A DNA stretch of 64,000 nt from PXAP01 sp964421595. Its GTDB lineage: Bacteria; Bacteroidota; Bacteroidia; Bacteroidales; PUMT01. The notes under the pieces were generated by a model that did no database searches, had not been told where the DNA came from, and was given only the letters and a program-made list of their open reading frames with translations. The stretch spans positions 1 through 64,000 of the forward strand of contig CAYQXY010000021.1 in NCBI GenBank assembly GCA_964421595.1, in the 5' to 3' direction. Below, one piece after another: positions 25,643-34,523 of this stretch. The translations under genes were made by a program, and so were the position numbers. How positions within the stretch are numbered: the first letter of the stretch is position 1; each line of letters begins with the position of its first letter.

Positions 25643-26650
25643 TTAGAGTTGACTCTTTTCCTGATCCTTAAGCCACGATCTGATTAGCTCTTTTTCCGGC
25701 GAAAAATCTATCGATGTTCCCGACATTTCAACCTCGCCGATCCGCGCCAGTATATTTGCGAGAAACAGCTGATAATCGGGCCCTGAAGGATTAAAAGGCC
25801 GGTGATCGAGTCCCTGCTTTATAGCAAGTATTTCCTTAACCAGGGGTAATGAGGAATCAGATATATAAGCATCTGAGAATTTTTTCCAGATATAGTCAAC
25901 TCCCTGCCTGTTTATATGTATCATATCCTCATCATAAAACCGATAATCTCTGAGATCATCCATTACAAGTTCATATGCCGGGAAGTAGGAAGCTGATTCG
26001 AAGACGCTGGTTAACTGATCTATGGCAAGCATAAGAGTAGATTTGCTTATCAGGTTACCGGTCGCTCCATCTTTCCAGTGCCTGACTGGACTTACTGTGA
26101 AAACTATTTGCAGGTCTTTGTTAAGTTTCCTTAATTCTCTGATTAACAAATTGTAATTTCCGACAATTTCCTCAACGGTTAAAAGTTCTTGCGTAAACGT
26201 ATTATGAGGCAGTTTATGGTTGTTCGAAACAACCAGCCCGGTCTCCTTATGTCGATAAATCCTGGCTGTTCCAAAAGTTACAAAGAGGAAAACTGCCTTT
26301 TCAAGTATTTCGGAAGACTTTTTGATCCCTTCATTAATTTTCTGAATACAAACATCCCTGTCCGGATCAGAAAAACTTGAATGGTGGGAAAAGCTATTCC
26401 ACAACCCGTTCGAATAAAAAAGATCCTCCACGGTAAATACCTTTTCATTAATAAGAATTGATAATGAATTGCTAATGGAAACCGGGTTGTATAATACTCC
26501 GAATGGATTTATATCTACCGGGAACTTTAATCTGGCCAGGTTAACACCTATATTCTCAGTAAAACATGAACCTAACCATAAGGAAAAGGTATTGTGATCA
26601 ATCCTTCTGGAACATTTTTCTACTTCTACTATTGTACGAAATCTACTCAT
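25643..26650 (-). CDS. GSCFA domain protein
   Basis: The 335-residue protein carries the family-defining motif near its N terminus (LWLGSCFTENIG, residues about 25-36), then NPFGVLYNPVSI, a pattern typical of GSCFA proteins of Bacteroidota. The domain resembles SGNH hydrolases: VTFGTARIYR and TVSPVRHWKDGA match the expected catalytic blocks. The substrate is unknown. The start is set at the ATG at 26648-26650; two extra codons would require TTG. It has no signal peptide. It is divergent from yjbQ with no operon partners. Confidence 0.85.
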   Translation of the reverse strand: MSRFRTIVEVEKCSRRIDHNTFSLWLGSCFTENIGVNLARLKFPVDINPFGVLYNPVSISNSLSILINEKVFTVEDLFYSNGLWNSFSHHSSFSDPDRDVCIQKINEGIKKSSEILEKAVFLFVTFGTARIYRHKETGLVVSNNHKLPHNTFTQELLTVEEIVGNYNLLIRELRKLNKDLQIVFTVSPVRHWKDGATGNLISKSTLMLAIDQLTSVFESASYFPAYELVMDDLRDYRFYDEDMIHINRQGVDYIWKKFSDAYISDSSLPLVKEILAIKQGLDHRPFNPSGPDYQLFLANILARIGEVEMSGTSIDFSPEKELIRSWLKDQEKSQL

Positions 26651-26741
26651 AATCAAGAAGGTTTGAGAAATTTAAATCATTTCAGGCTTACCCGTTAGCA
26701 ATTAGTAACCTTTTCACGTAAAAAGAGGTAAATCCTCCCGG

Positions 26742-26773
26742 TTTGTTCTCCATCTGACTAATCTGTAATTTTG
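26742..26773 (+). promoter_or_regulatory. Candidate promoter of the YjbQ gene
   Basis: TTTG (26742-26745) and TAATTTTG (26766-26773) match the Bacteroidota -33 and -7 elements with a 20-base spacer, 59 bases before the chosen ATG. The geometry is almost identical to that upstream of tadA. Confidence 0.5.
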
Positions 26774-26832
26774 CTATATAAAATTAAGTGTTCTGTAAAA
26801 TTAAAGATTATAAAACTAATAACCATAAACCC

Positions 26833-27243
26833 ATGGTACATCAGGAATTAATTGAAATACCCACGTCCAAAAGAAACGGTCTGTATGACATTACCGATAA
26901 GGTAAGAACAGTAATTGAACAAAACACAATTAAAACCGGAATAATCAATGTTTATGTGCAGGGTGCAACCGCAGCCATCATGATACAGGAAAACTGGGAC
27001 GATTCGGTACAGAACGATGTAGTTTCCCTCCTTAATAAGCTTATTCCCCAGGGAGTATGGGAGCATGATGCCCAGGACGGTAATGGGGACTCTCATCTGA
27101 AAGCCGGCATTGTCGGTCCGTCAGAAAACATTCCTGTCATTGACGGCAAACTTGGCCTTTCTACCTGGCAGAATATCTTTCTTTGTGAGTTTGACGGTCC
27201 GCGGCAATCAAGAAAAATAGCAGTTACCATAATAGATGCCTGA
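26833..27243 (+). CDS. YjbQ family protein (UPF0047)
   Basis: The 136-residue protein matches the YjbQ/UPF0047 family, small trimeric proteins; some members have been reported to have weak thiamine-phosphate-synthase-like activity, and the physiological role is unsettled. The conserved C-terminal half is clear: GVWEHDAQDGNGDSHLKAG with the key His and Lys, GPSENIPVIDGKLGLSTWQ and IFLCEFDGPRQSRKI. A start 15 codons upstream would be GTG and adds an unconserved segment, so the ATG before VHQELIEIPTS is chosen. It is convergent with queG. Confidence 0.88.
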   Translation: MVHQELIEIPTSKRNGLYDITDKVRTVIEQNTIKTGIINVYVQGATAAIMIQENWDDSVQNDVVSLLNKLIPQGVWEHDAQDGNGDSHLKAGIVGPSENIPVIDGKLGLSTWQNIFLCEFDGPRQSRKIAVTIIDA

Positions 27244-27301
27244 ATATGTTAAGTGGTGACCTTTTATGGAGTTCAGAATTGTCTTCGGGGGAATTTCAGG
27301 G

Positions 27302-28237
27302 CTAAACGTCTCCAGCAAGGAAATCAATATTACGTCTCAGCTGCTGGTACCTTATCCGCCAGACTGCTGAATTCTGGAAGTAATGTTTGAATTTCACCCT
27401 ATCCATGTTCTGCCAGTCAACCGGCCCCATTTCTAGAAGGCCGGCTCTGGGTTCATAAAGTGGTTCGTTATGGGGGACCGATTTTTTGTTGTAAGGGCAT
27501 ACATCCTGGCAAATATCACAACCATACATCCTGTTTTTCATTTTCCCCTTCATTTCAGCAGGAAGATCTCCTTTATATTCAATCGTAAGATAAGAGAGGC
27601 ATTTTCGTGCATCAATGGTACGGGGGGCAACAATTGCTCCGGTAGGACAGGCATCAATACAACGCCTGCACCTGCAGCAGTAATCCTTTACCGGTCCGTC
27701 AGCCTCAAGCTCAATATCGACAATCAGTTCGCCTATAAAAAAGAATGATCCCGATTGTTTTACAAGCAGGTTGGAATTCTTTCCAATCCATCCGAGCCCC
27801 GACCTTGCAGCCCAGGCCCTGTCCATTACCGGTGCAGAATCGACGAAGGCCCGGCCATGAATTTCGCCTATTGTGACGTTCATGAATTCAAGAAGCTCCC
27901 TGAGTTTCTCCTTTATTACATAATGATAATCTGTCCCATAGGCATATTTTGATAATACAGGTGCCGACTGGTCAGACTGGGTTTTTGATGGAAAGTAATT
28001 ATGCAGTACCGAGATGACACTCTTTGCACCGTCAACCAGTTTCCGCGGATCCACCCGTTTGTCAAAATGGTTTTCCATATATCCCATCTTACCGTGCATA
28101 CCTGCATTAAGCCACTGCTCCAGCTTCCGCGCTTCATCTTCGAGTAATACAGCTGCAGAAATACCACATGCCGCGAAACCAAGTTCCATAGCTTTTGCCT
28201 TGATCATTTCTGAATTTGAAACCGGATCGTTTTTCAT
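27302..28237 (-). CDS. queG: Epoxyqueuosine reductase QueG
   Basis: QueG reduces epoxyqueuosine to queuosine in tRNA, using cobalamin and two 4Fe-4S clusters. The 311-residue protein shows the catalytic region VDSAPVMDRAWAARSGLGW with the conserved Asp (near residue 134), cluster motifs CRCRRCIDACPTGAI and CDICQDVCPYNK, and the linking DARKCLSYLTIEYKG. It lacks the C-terminal HEAT repeats of long forms, as usual in Bacteroidota. It is a second tRNA-modifying Fe-S enzyme in this window, after miaB. Transcribed alone. Confidence 0.95.
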   Translation of the reverse strand: MKNDPVSNSEMIKAKAMELGFAACGISAAVLLEDEARKLEQWLNAGMHGKMGYMENHFDKRVDPRKLVDGAKSVISVLHNYFPSKTQSDQSAPVLSKYAYGTDYHYVIKEKLRELLEFMNVTIGEIHGRAFVDSAPVMDRAWAARSGLGWIGKNSNLLVKQSGSFFFIGELIVDIELEADGPVKDYCCRCRRCIDACPTGAIVAPRTIDARKCLSYLTIEYKGDLPAEMKGKMKNRMYGCDICQDVCPYNKKSVPHNEPLYEPRAGLLEMGPVDWQNMDRVKFKHYFQNSAVWRIRYQQLRRNIDFLAGDV

Positions 28238-28612
28238 ATAATCAAGCTTTCTGAGCTTTGTTCATCTGTGATAATTCAAATAGTTGTTTTTCGCCGCATG
28301 TGTTCTCGGTCACTTGTGGTTCTACATGCAAATTAATAACAACACCAGATAAAAAAAACATTTCCAGCTTAAATAAATCGTAATCATAGACTAACTTTAC
28401 CGGAGCACCAGCAAATCGATCCGGGCACGGATGGTTTATTAATGACAAAACTGCATTGAACTAAAAATAATTATGAGAAAAACTGACAATCTGATTTACC
28501 TCCCAAATACCATGTCAGGCAAAAAGTAATAACTAATCAATCGACGATCCATCAGTTGCTACAACCTGACCAGGACAAATTAATACTTTTAATTAACTCA
28601 ATACCGTATTTA
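28238..28612. other. Gap between queG and the NYN gene
   Basis: The gap should hold divergent promoters. A 68-codon open frame (28242-28448, minus) ends 4 bases before the queG ATG; its product shows no family I know, so it is not called as a gene. Nothing else is evident. Confidence 0.35.
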
Positions 28613-29374
28613 ATGATGCGCGAAAAAAACGATCTAAATCTTGCAGTACTGATAGATGCCGATAATATTCCATATTCAAATATCAAGGGCATGCTCGATG
28701 AGATAGCGAAGTTCGGAACTCCCACGATAAAGAGAATATATGGCGACTGGACCAAAAACACTGTTGCTGGCTGGAAGCCCGCACTTCTTGAACACGCCAT
28801 AACCCCAATTCAGCAGTACAGCTATACAACAGGGAAAAATGCTACCGACTCGGCTATGATAATTGATGCAATGGATGTTCTGCACAGCCAAAAAGTAGAC
28901 GGATTTTGCATAGTTTCCAGTGATAGTGATTTTACAAGACTCGCAATCAGGTTAAGGGAATCAGGCAAGATGGTTATCGGTATAGGCGAAAAAAAGACAC
29001 CTCGCCCATTTATAGTTGCATGTGATAAATTTATATATATTGAAATAATTGGTGGACTCGATTCCGTAAGGAAAACCGAAAAAGCTCCGGCTACAACTTC
29101 CTCAGGTTCCAAAGTCAAAATAGATCCGATTGATGGCAGGACAATTCAGCTCCTTAGAAATTCCGTAGAAGATCTTGCAGATGATGATGGTTGGGCAGCA
29201 CTGGCAGCAGTCGGGGCACTGATCAATAAAAAGAAACCCGATTTTGATCCAAGAAATTACGGATTTTCAAAACTTACGCCTTTAATTAAGTCTCTGGTTA
29301 AATATTTTGATGTTGATGAAAGAGAAGCTGAAAAGAGTCACATAAAGCACATCTATGTCAAAATTAAAAAATAG
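28613..29374 (+). CDS. NYN domain protein with C-terminal LOTUS/OST-HTH domain
   Basis: The protein (253 residues from the ATG at 28613) carries a NYN/PIN-like nuclease domain. Acidic catalytic residues are visible in LAVLIDADNIP, DSAMIIDAMD and IVSSDSDFTRLA, the pattern of LabA/limkain-type proteins. The C-terminal part (about residues 170-253, LRNSVEDLADDDGWAALAAV then NYGFSKLTPLIKSL) fits a LOTUS/OST-HTH RNA-binding domain. This combination implies an RNA-cleaving or RNA-binding role, but targets are unknown. Two adjacent ATGs (28613, 28616) serve as starts; an upstream TTG frame is rejected because conserved sequence begins at NLAVLIDADN. Confidence 0.85.
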   Translation: MMREKNDLNLAVLIDADNIPYSNIKGMLDEIAKFGTPTIKRIYGDWTKNTVAGWKPALLEHAITPIQQYSYTTGKNATDSAMIIDAMDVLHSQKVDGFCIVSSDSDFTRLAIRLRESGKMVIGIGEKKTPRPFIVACDKFIYIEIIGGLDSVRKTEKAPATTSSGSKVKIDPIDGRTIQLLRNSVEDLADDDGWAALAAVGALINKKKPDFDPRNYGFSKLTPLIKSLVKYFDVDEREAEKSHIKHIYVKIKK

Positions 29375-29452
29375 TTACTCTTAACGACTTATTTTCATGA
29401 TACTTCATTAGCAGTGTCTTATATGAAAAAATTTCGGGAATTATTTTCACTA

Positions 29453-32083
29453 TTACCTGAGACCAAAGCGGTAAGAAATTTTCAGCAGGAAAACATCATT
29501 TGCTTTTTTGTTTGTGAACAGCTCATCGAGGTTATTCCACAACAGAAACTCACCAGAAGACTGGCTATAGTCTCTCGACTGAGACCAGACCAGATACGCT
29601 GTTGATCCGGGCATAAACTCCCACCTGATGACAAGGTTCGACAACCATTCACTAATATTGAAATCTGGTGCACCAAAATCATAATCATAGGTACCATCGC
29701 TGTTTTCGTCTATACTATAATAGCCATTATCCTGTGTTATCTGATCTGATGTAAATCCATAGTAACGGTCTGATAATTTGCCGGCCCTGGGATCGGTGAT
29801 CATTTTAAAATTGGTGTATTCACCTGTGGCAATGAATGGCTGCCCCCAGTATTGAATTGTCAGATCGGGAATAATAGTATAGTTTATCCTCAGAGACATA
29901 CTGAGAACTTTCTGGTCGATTTTACCGAACAGGTATCTTTTCTCATCATTGTAATTACGTTGTGCAACATATTGAAATTGATTCGACCGGTTCGAATAAT
30001 CAGGATTTATTGATATCCGGATGCTATTTGCCGGTCTGATGGTGAGACTTGCACCTAATGAATATGACATTGAAACATCCTCAGCCTGCCCGTTTACATG
30101 ACTATATATTGTCCCTGATAATTTTTTCCTTGAATCGGATGAGACATTGTACCGCAATCGCCAGGAATTCGGAAGATGCATCGACGGGCCTCCTCTAAGC
30201 ATAGTGGTTGAAATATTTAGAAATTCGAACCCTCCACCGATGCCGGCACGCCAGAAATTTTTCAGGCTGGCATTGACATTCCATTCATAGCCGGTACTCA
30301 GGAGGTTCCCGCCAAAATCACTGACTGTATATACGTCGTGGTTAAGGTGCAGGCTCCTGAAAATACTGAATGGTTCAGTAAAGTTGTAGCCTGTCCACAA
30401 AACATTGATGAACCAGTCCGCCTGCCTCATAAACCCCAAGTCGTTGATCTCAAGTCCCGGACTTTTCCAGTTGGACATAATGAGAAAATTCCATTTTCCC
30501 CCAATCTTACCAGCTTGCAATTTGCCACCAAAGCCCGAGAGGCTTGTGCGAGTTTCATCCAGATCAACATGACCGGCATCGGGTCGTTGGAAATACCTTG
30601 CAGATGACCTCTGGGTTCTGGTTATAGATTCTGCTGATCCTTCCACATGACTCATATACACGCTTGTTCCAATCACATAATTTCTTTCCTTAAAGTATTG
30701 GGTATAATCAATACCCGCGGTAGTGGCATTTTTATGGAGATAGTTCATTTCTGCCTCATCAAGACGTCTGATGGTATTTGTAATAACCCCTCCAATTATT
30801 GCATTACCCTTGTTAAAATCTTTCTGGACTCTTGCCAGTGAATAGTTGGTAAGCGGTTCAACAACATCAGTTGATCTTAGTCCCGCCTTATCGATATCTG
30901 CTTTCACTTCTGCGGTTACAGTTTCAATAAGGCCTACCGATATTCCGTTTTTTGTTTTCCCGGTCAGTTTAGCTGCCCCCAGTATGTTGGTGAAGGTTGG
31001 CACATCAGCATATTCTCCGTCTTCAAGTGATGGATAACCATGAGGCCTTCTTCCGATACGTCTTGAATAAAAGAGATTATCATTTCCTACATCTCCATCG
31101 CCCAGTCCGACATTAAAGCTTGTTATGCTGCTACCTTCAATAAAAAAGGGTCTTTTTTCCCTGTAAAAGGTCTCAAAAGCGGTAAGGTTAACTTCTGAAG
31201 GGTCGGCTTCAACCTGTCCGAAATCGGGTAGTAGTGTAAGATCAAGGGTAAGGTTATTTGTCACCCCGATTTTCGAATCCAGTCCAATTCTGAATTTAGG
31301 ATCCCTGCCTGTCCTGAATGGATTGCCTTCCTGCGACTCATAAGTGTTATATGAGGACACCCCGTATGGCATAACATCAAACTGTTTTCTTGGCTCCACC
31401 TCAGCAAGGCCGCCCAGTTCACCTGCAAGATGAACAATACCCGGTGCATTGCGCGGTATGGAAGGCCACAGGCTCATCTCATTATGTCTGAAAATTTGCC
31501 TGCCAACTATCAGTCCCCACACCTCGGCTGAATTCCTCTCAAACCTGAGCTGGGTAAACGGTATTCTTATCTCTGCTGCCCAGCCCCAGTCATGTATACT
31601 TGTCTTTACCAGCCATATAGGATCCCAGGTGTGATCCTCATTTTGCCCGTCGTTTGACATGATAAAGTCAGACCTCACACCTGCCGAACTGACCCCAAAT
31701 ACAAATGCGGTCCGCAGATCATGATAACTGTCGAATCCAATAAAAACCTTATCACCATCAGCATCATCCCTTCTGCTCATCCTGTTGTTTATACTGTCGG
31801 GCGAAGAGTCATAAGCTTTTATGGCAATGTACAAATTAACATCATCGTAGCAGATTTTGAATTCAGTGGGCTGAGAGGGCGGACGGTCCTCATATGGTTC
31901 TCTTTGTACAAAGCCTCCTTCCCAATCATTTACCTCCCATGCATCGTCGCTGAGTTCACCATCTATTGCCGGTGGACTTTCAACCTTGTATGCTTCATAA
32001 TACCTTTTTGTTTTATCCTGACTGTTCACTGTGAATATTGAGAAGTAAAGATAAAGCAAGCCAAAAAAGATGTTTTTCACCAT
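29453..32083 (-). CDS. DUF5916 outer-membrane protein with CBM9-like domain
   Basis: The 876-residue protein has a signal peptide (residues 1-21) and then a carbohydrate-binding family 9-like sandwich, about residues 35-230 (PPAIDGELSDDAW, WAAEIRIPFTQLRF). The rest is the DUF5916 region, rich in alternating aromatic strands (KRPFFIEGSSI near residue 315). It ends in LLKISYRFGLR, a terminus suited to outer-membrane barrel insertion. Such proteins are common in Bacteroidota, and their substrates are unknown. It stands alone, divergent from perR; no susC/susD partner is nearby. Confidence 0.87.
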   Translation of the reverse strand: MVKNIFFGLLYLYFSIFTVNSQDKTKRYYEAYKVESPPAIDGELSDDAWEVNDWEGGFVQREPYEDRPPSQPTEFKICYDDVNLYIAIKAYDSSPDSINNRMSRRDDADGDKVFIGFDSYHDLRTAFVFGVSSAGVRSDFIMSNDGQNEDHTWDPIWLVKTSIHDWGWAAEIRIPFTQLRFERNSAEVWGLIVGRQIFRHNEMSLWPSIPRNAPGIVHLAGELGGLAEVEPRKQFDVMPYGVSSYNTYESQEGNPFRTGRDPKFRIGLDSKIGVTNNLTLDLTLLPDFGQVEADPSEVNLTAFETFYREKRPFFIEGSSITSFNVGLGDGDVGNDNLFYSRRIGRRPHGYPSLEDGEYADVPTFTNILGAAKLTGKTKNGISVGLIETVTAEVKADIDKAGLRSTDVVEPLTNYSLARVQKDFNKGNAIIGGVITNTIRRLDEAEMNYLHKNATTAGIDYTQYFKERNYVIGTSVYMSHVEGSAESITRTQRSSARYFQRPDAGHVDLDETRTSLSGFGGKLQAGKIGGKWNFLIMSNWKSPGLEINDLGFMRQADWFINVLWTGYNFTEPFSIFRSLHLNHDVYTVSDFGGNLLSTGYEWNVNASLKNFWRAGIGGGFEFLNISTTMLRGGPSMHLPNSWRLRYNVSSDSRKKLSGTIYSHVNGQAEDVSMSYSLGASLTIRPANSIRISINPDYSNRSNQFQYVAQRNYNDEKRYLFGKIDQKVLSMSLRINYTIIPDLTIQYWGQPFIATGEYTNFKMITDPRAGKLSDRYYGFTSDQITQDNGYYSIDENSDGTYDYDFGAPDFNISEWLSNLVIRWEFMPGSTAYLVWSQSRDYSQSSGEFLLWNNLDELFTNKKANDVFLLKISYRFGLR

Positions 32084-32285
32084 AGCTGAACCTGTGTTTA
32101 ATTATAGACGCACAAGCCACATATAAGTTACAGAAGTATTTAAATTAACTTACTTTTTCAGGCCAACTATAATAATTTTAGTTTATTACAGGTTATGAGC
32201 CAATATATCTACCTGATTTGCGGGACATTAATTTACTGAAATTCAAAATTAACATTTCTGATAAATCCCATAAAATATTAACCTC

Positions 32286-32321
32286 TTGTATTGACTTTAA
32301 TTTCTTAAAAGCTTATATTTA
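32286..32321 (+). promoter_or_regulatory. Candidate promoter of perR
   Basis: TTG (32286-32288 or 32291-32293) precedes TATATTTA (32314-32321), one base off TAnnTTTG, at 20-25 bases. Transcription from it would start just before the inverted repeat at 32333-32349. Confidence 0.35.
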
Positions 32322-32332
32322 CTTTTTCTTAT

Positions 32333-32349
32333 ATAAGAATTATTCTTAT
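32333..32349. promoter_or_regulatory. PerR-box-like operator upstream of perR
   Basis: ATAAGAAT-T-ATTCTTAT is a perfect 8-1-8 inverted repeat ending 18 bases before the perR ATG. PerR/Fur operators are AT-rich inverted repeats of this size (consensus TTATAATnATTATAA for PerR), so autoregulation of the perR-katA unit is likely. Confidence 0.7.
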
Positions 32350-32367
32350 TAACTTCATAACTCAATT

Positions 32368-32793
32368 ATGCACTTAAGTGAATTGCGGAGCAGACTAACA
32401 GAAAGGGGGTTAAAGATAACCCCTCAGAGAATAGCTGTTTATGAGGCCCTTGTTAGTCTGAATGATCACCCTACTGCCGACCGCATAATTGATTATGTAA
32501 GAAAACATCATCCCAATATTGCTACGGGAACAGTCTATAAGGTGCTGGATACACTGTGCGCGAATCAGTTAATATGCAGAGTAAAAACCGAAAAGGATAT
32601 TATGAGGTATGATGCTGTAACTGAAAGGCATCATCACCTTTATAGCAATGAATCCGATCGTATCGAAGATTTTTGCGACCCTGAACTGGATGAACTGCTC
32701 ATGAACTATTTCAGGAAAAAAGAATTATCAAATTTCAAGATCTCAGATATCAAACTGCATATTGCCGGCAAGTTTTCTGACACCGGCAAATAG
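32368..32793 (+). CDS. perR: Fur-family peroxide regulator, PerR type
   Basis: PerR is an iron-loaded repressor inactivated by H2O2 through oxidation of metal-site histidines. The 141-residue protein has the Fur winged helix (TPQRIAVYEALVSLNDHPTADRI, here residues 18-40) and a dimerisation domain. The five B. subtilis PerR site ligands (H37, D85, H91, H93, D104) correspond to His34, Asp82, His88, His90 and Asp101, all with the same offset of three. Asp at the last position, rather than Glu, favours PerR over Fur. The structural zinc CxxC pairs are absent. It lies 65 bases upstream of katA on the same strand. Confidence 0.88.
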   Translation: MHLSELRSRLTERGLKITPQRIAVYEALVSLNDHPTADRIIDYVRKHHPNIATGTVYKVLDTLCANQLICRVKTEKDIMRYDAVTERHHHLYSNESDRIEDFCDPELDELLMNYFRKKELSNFKISDIKLHIAGKFSDTGK

Positions 32794-32858
32794 TCTCACA
32801 GGCAATCAATGCCTGAACCCTGTTAATTTTCAATCTGCTAATCAAATAATAATTTATT

Positions 32859-34337
32859 ATGGAAGAGAAAAAGAAAAAACTTACGACCGCGTCAGGCATT
32901 CCTTATGCCAAAAATGAAGACAGCATGACTGTTGGTCCGCGCGGACCAGTGTTGCTTCAGGATTATATACTGCATGAAAAAATGGCTCATTTCAACAGGG
33001 AACGTATCCCCGAAAGGGTGGTTCATGCCAAAGGTACCGGTGCATTTGGCACTTTCCGCGTCACACATGATATAACCAGGTATACCCGGGCCGGTTTGTT
33101 CAGCAAGGTTGGCAATGAATGTAAGGTATTTCTCAGGTTTTCTACTGTTGGAGGTGAAAAGGGCAGCGCCGATACCGAAAGGGATCCCAGGGGCTTTGCA
33201 ATGAAATTCTATACTGAAGACGGGAACTGGGATCTTGTTGGTAACAATACCCCGGTGTTTTTTATAAAAGATCCCAAAAAGTTTGGCGATTTTATCCACA
33301 CCCAGAAGCGTAATCCCAAAACCAACCTGAAAGATGCAAATATGTTCTGGGATTTTCTTAGTTTGAACCCGGAGAGTCTGCACCAGGTGATGATACTTTT
33401 CAGCGATCGGGGTACTCCTTACAGCTACAGGCATATGCATGGATTCGGCAGTCATACCTTCAGCATGATAAATGCACAGGATGAGCGTGTATGGGTTAAA
33501 TTCCATGTTAAAACAAACCAGGGAATAAAAAACTTTACCGGTGCCGAAGCAGAAGAAATGAAAGGAAAGGATCCTGACTGGGCCCAGGGTGACCTGGTGA
33601 AGGCAATCGAATCGGGAGAGTTCCCGTCATGGTCCTTCAAAATACAGGTAATGACTCAGGAGCAGGCAAAAAGTTTCAGGTGGAATCCCTTTGATCTTAC
33701 CAAGGTGTGGCCTCAGGGTGATTTCCCCCTTATTGATGCTGGTCAGCTTGAACTTAATAAAATTCCGGAAAATTACTTCCGCGATGTTGAACAGGCTGCC
33801 TTTGCTCCTGCCCATGTTCCTGACGGCATTGGATATTCATTCGATAAGATGCTCCAGGGAAGATTGCTTTCATATCCTGATGCACACCGTCACCGCCTGG
33901 GGCCGAATTATGAACAAATTCCCGTAAACAGGCCACTGAGCCAGGTTCACAATTATCAGCGTGATGGGTTCATGCGTGTAGATGAAAATGGTGGTGACAC
34001 TCCGAACTACTCACCCAACAGTTTCGATAATATTGAAACAGATCATTCTTACAGGGAGCCGAAAATGGAGCTCGATTCCAATGTTGCCGACTGGTTCGAC
34101 CGGAACGAAAATGATGATGACCACTGGACACAGCCTGGACTCCTTTTCAGAAAAGTGATGACCGACCAGGAAAGGGAGAATACAATAAATAATTTCATTG
34201 GCCATATGAAGGGTATCAACGGGCCAAAACGAGAGGAAATAATCGGCAGGCAACTTGGCCATTTTTATAAGGCCGACAAGGAACTGGCAATGAGGGTAGC
34301 AGAGGGACTGAACGTTACCATGGATTTTAATTCATAA
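32859..34337 (+). CDS. katA: Monofunctional heme catalase
   Basis: The 492-residue length fits a clade 3 small-subunit catalase, which splits H2O2. The distal heme His56 is in RVVHAKGTGAFG, the catalytic Asn in the FFIKDPKKFGDF region near residue 130, and the proximal heme Tyr339 in LLSYPDAHRHRLG. No export signal, so it is cytoplasmic. It follows perR closely and is probably its target. The 13 bases before and into the start codon contain TAATAA-T-TTATTA, a weak second inverted repeat. A terminator follows 30 bases after the stop. Confidence 0.97.
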   Translation: MEEKKKKLTTASGIPYAKNEDSMTVGPRGPVLLQDYILHEKMAHFNRERIPERVVHAKGTGAFGTFRVTHDITRYTRAGLFSKVGNECKVFLRFSTVGGEKGSADTERDPRGFAMKFYTEDGNWDLVGNNTPVFFIKDPKKFGDFIHTQKRNPKTNLKDANMFWDFLSLNPESLHQVMILFSDRGTPYSYRHMHGFGSHTFSMINAQDERVWVKFHVKTNQGIKNFTGAEAEEMKGKDPDWAQGDLVKAIESGEFPSWSFKIQVMTQEQAKSFRWNPFDLTKVWPQGDFPLIDAGQLELNKIPENYFRDVEQAAFAPAHVPDGIGYSFDKMLQGRLLSYPDAHRHRLGPNYEQIPVNRPLSQVHNYQRDGFMRVDENGGDTPNYSPNSFDNIETDHSYREPKMELDSNVADWFDRNENDDDHWTQPGLLFRKVMTDQERENTINNFIGHMKGINGPKREEIIGRQLGHFYKADKELAMRVAEGLNVTMDFNS

Positions 34338-34366
34338 CAAACCTCAATACCAGTTTATAATACTCA

Positions 34367-34403
34367 GGGGGGAATAGCTGTCAGGGCAATTCCCCTCTTT
34401 TTT
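34367..34403 (+). terminator. Rho-independent terminator of katA
   Basis: GGGGAAT (34369-34375) pairs with ATTCCCC (34389-34395) across a 13-base loop and is followed by TCTTTTTT. It separates katA from the TraB/GumN gene. Confidence 0.8.
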
Positions 34404-34523
34404 AATATTTGATGGCAAAAGTGAGTCAGGAAGTTGAGGAGTGAAATCGGGAGCGGGAAGTGCAGGTAATGCCATAAAAAGAATTAATTTTGATATTGGT
34501 TTTTTAAAATAACAACATAAAAT

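Noticed and set aside
28242..28448. A 68-codon open frame on the minus strand ending 4 bases before queG
   Set aside because: No family resemblance and no promoter evidence. It could be chance in a promoter region.
32847..32859. A second PerR box at the katA start
   Set aside because: TAATAA-T-TTATTA is symmetric but very AT-rich and could be chance; it is mentioned only as a weak possibility.
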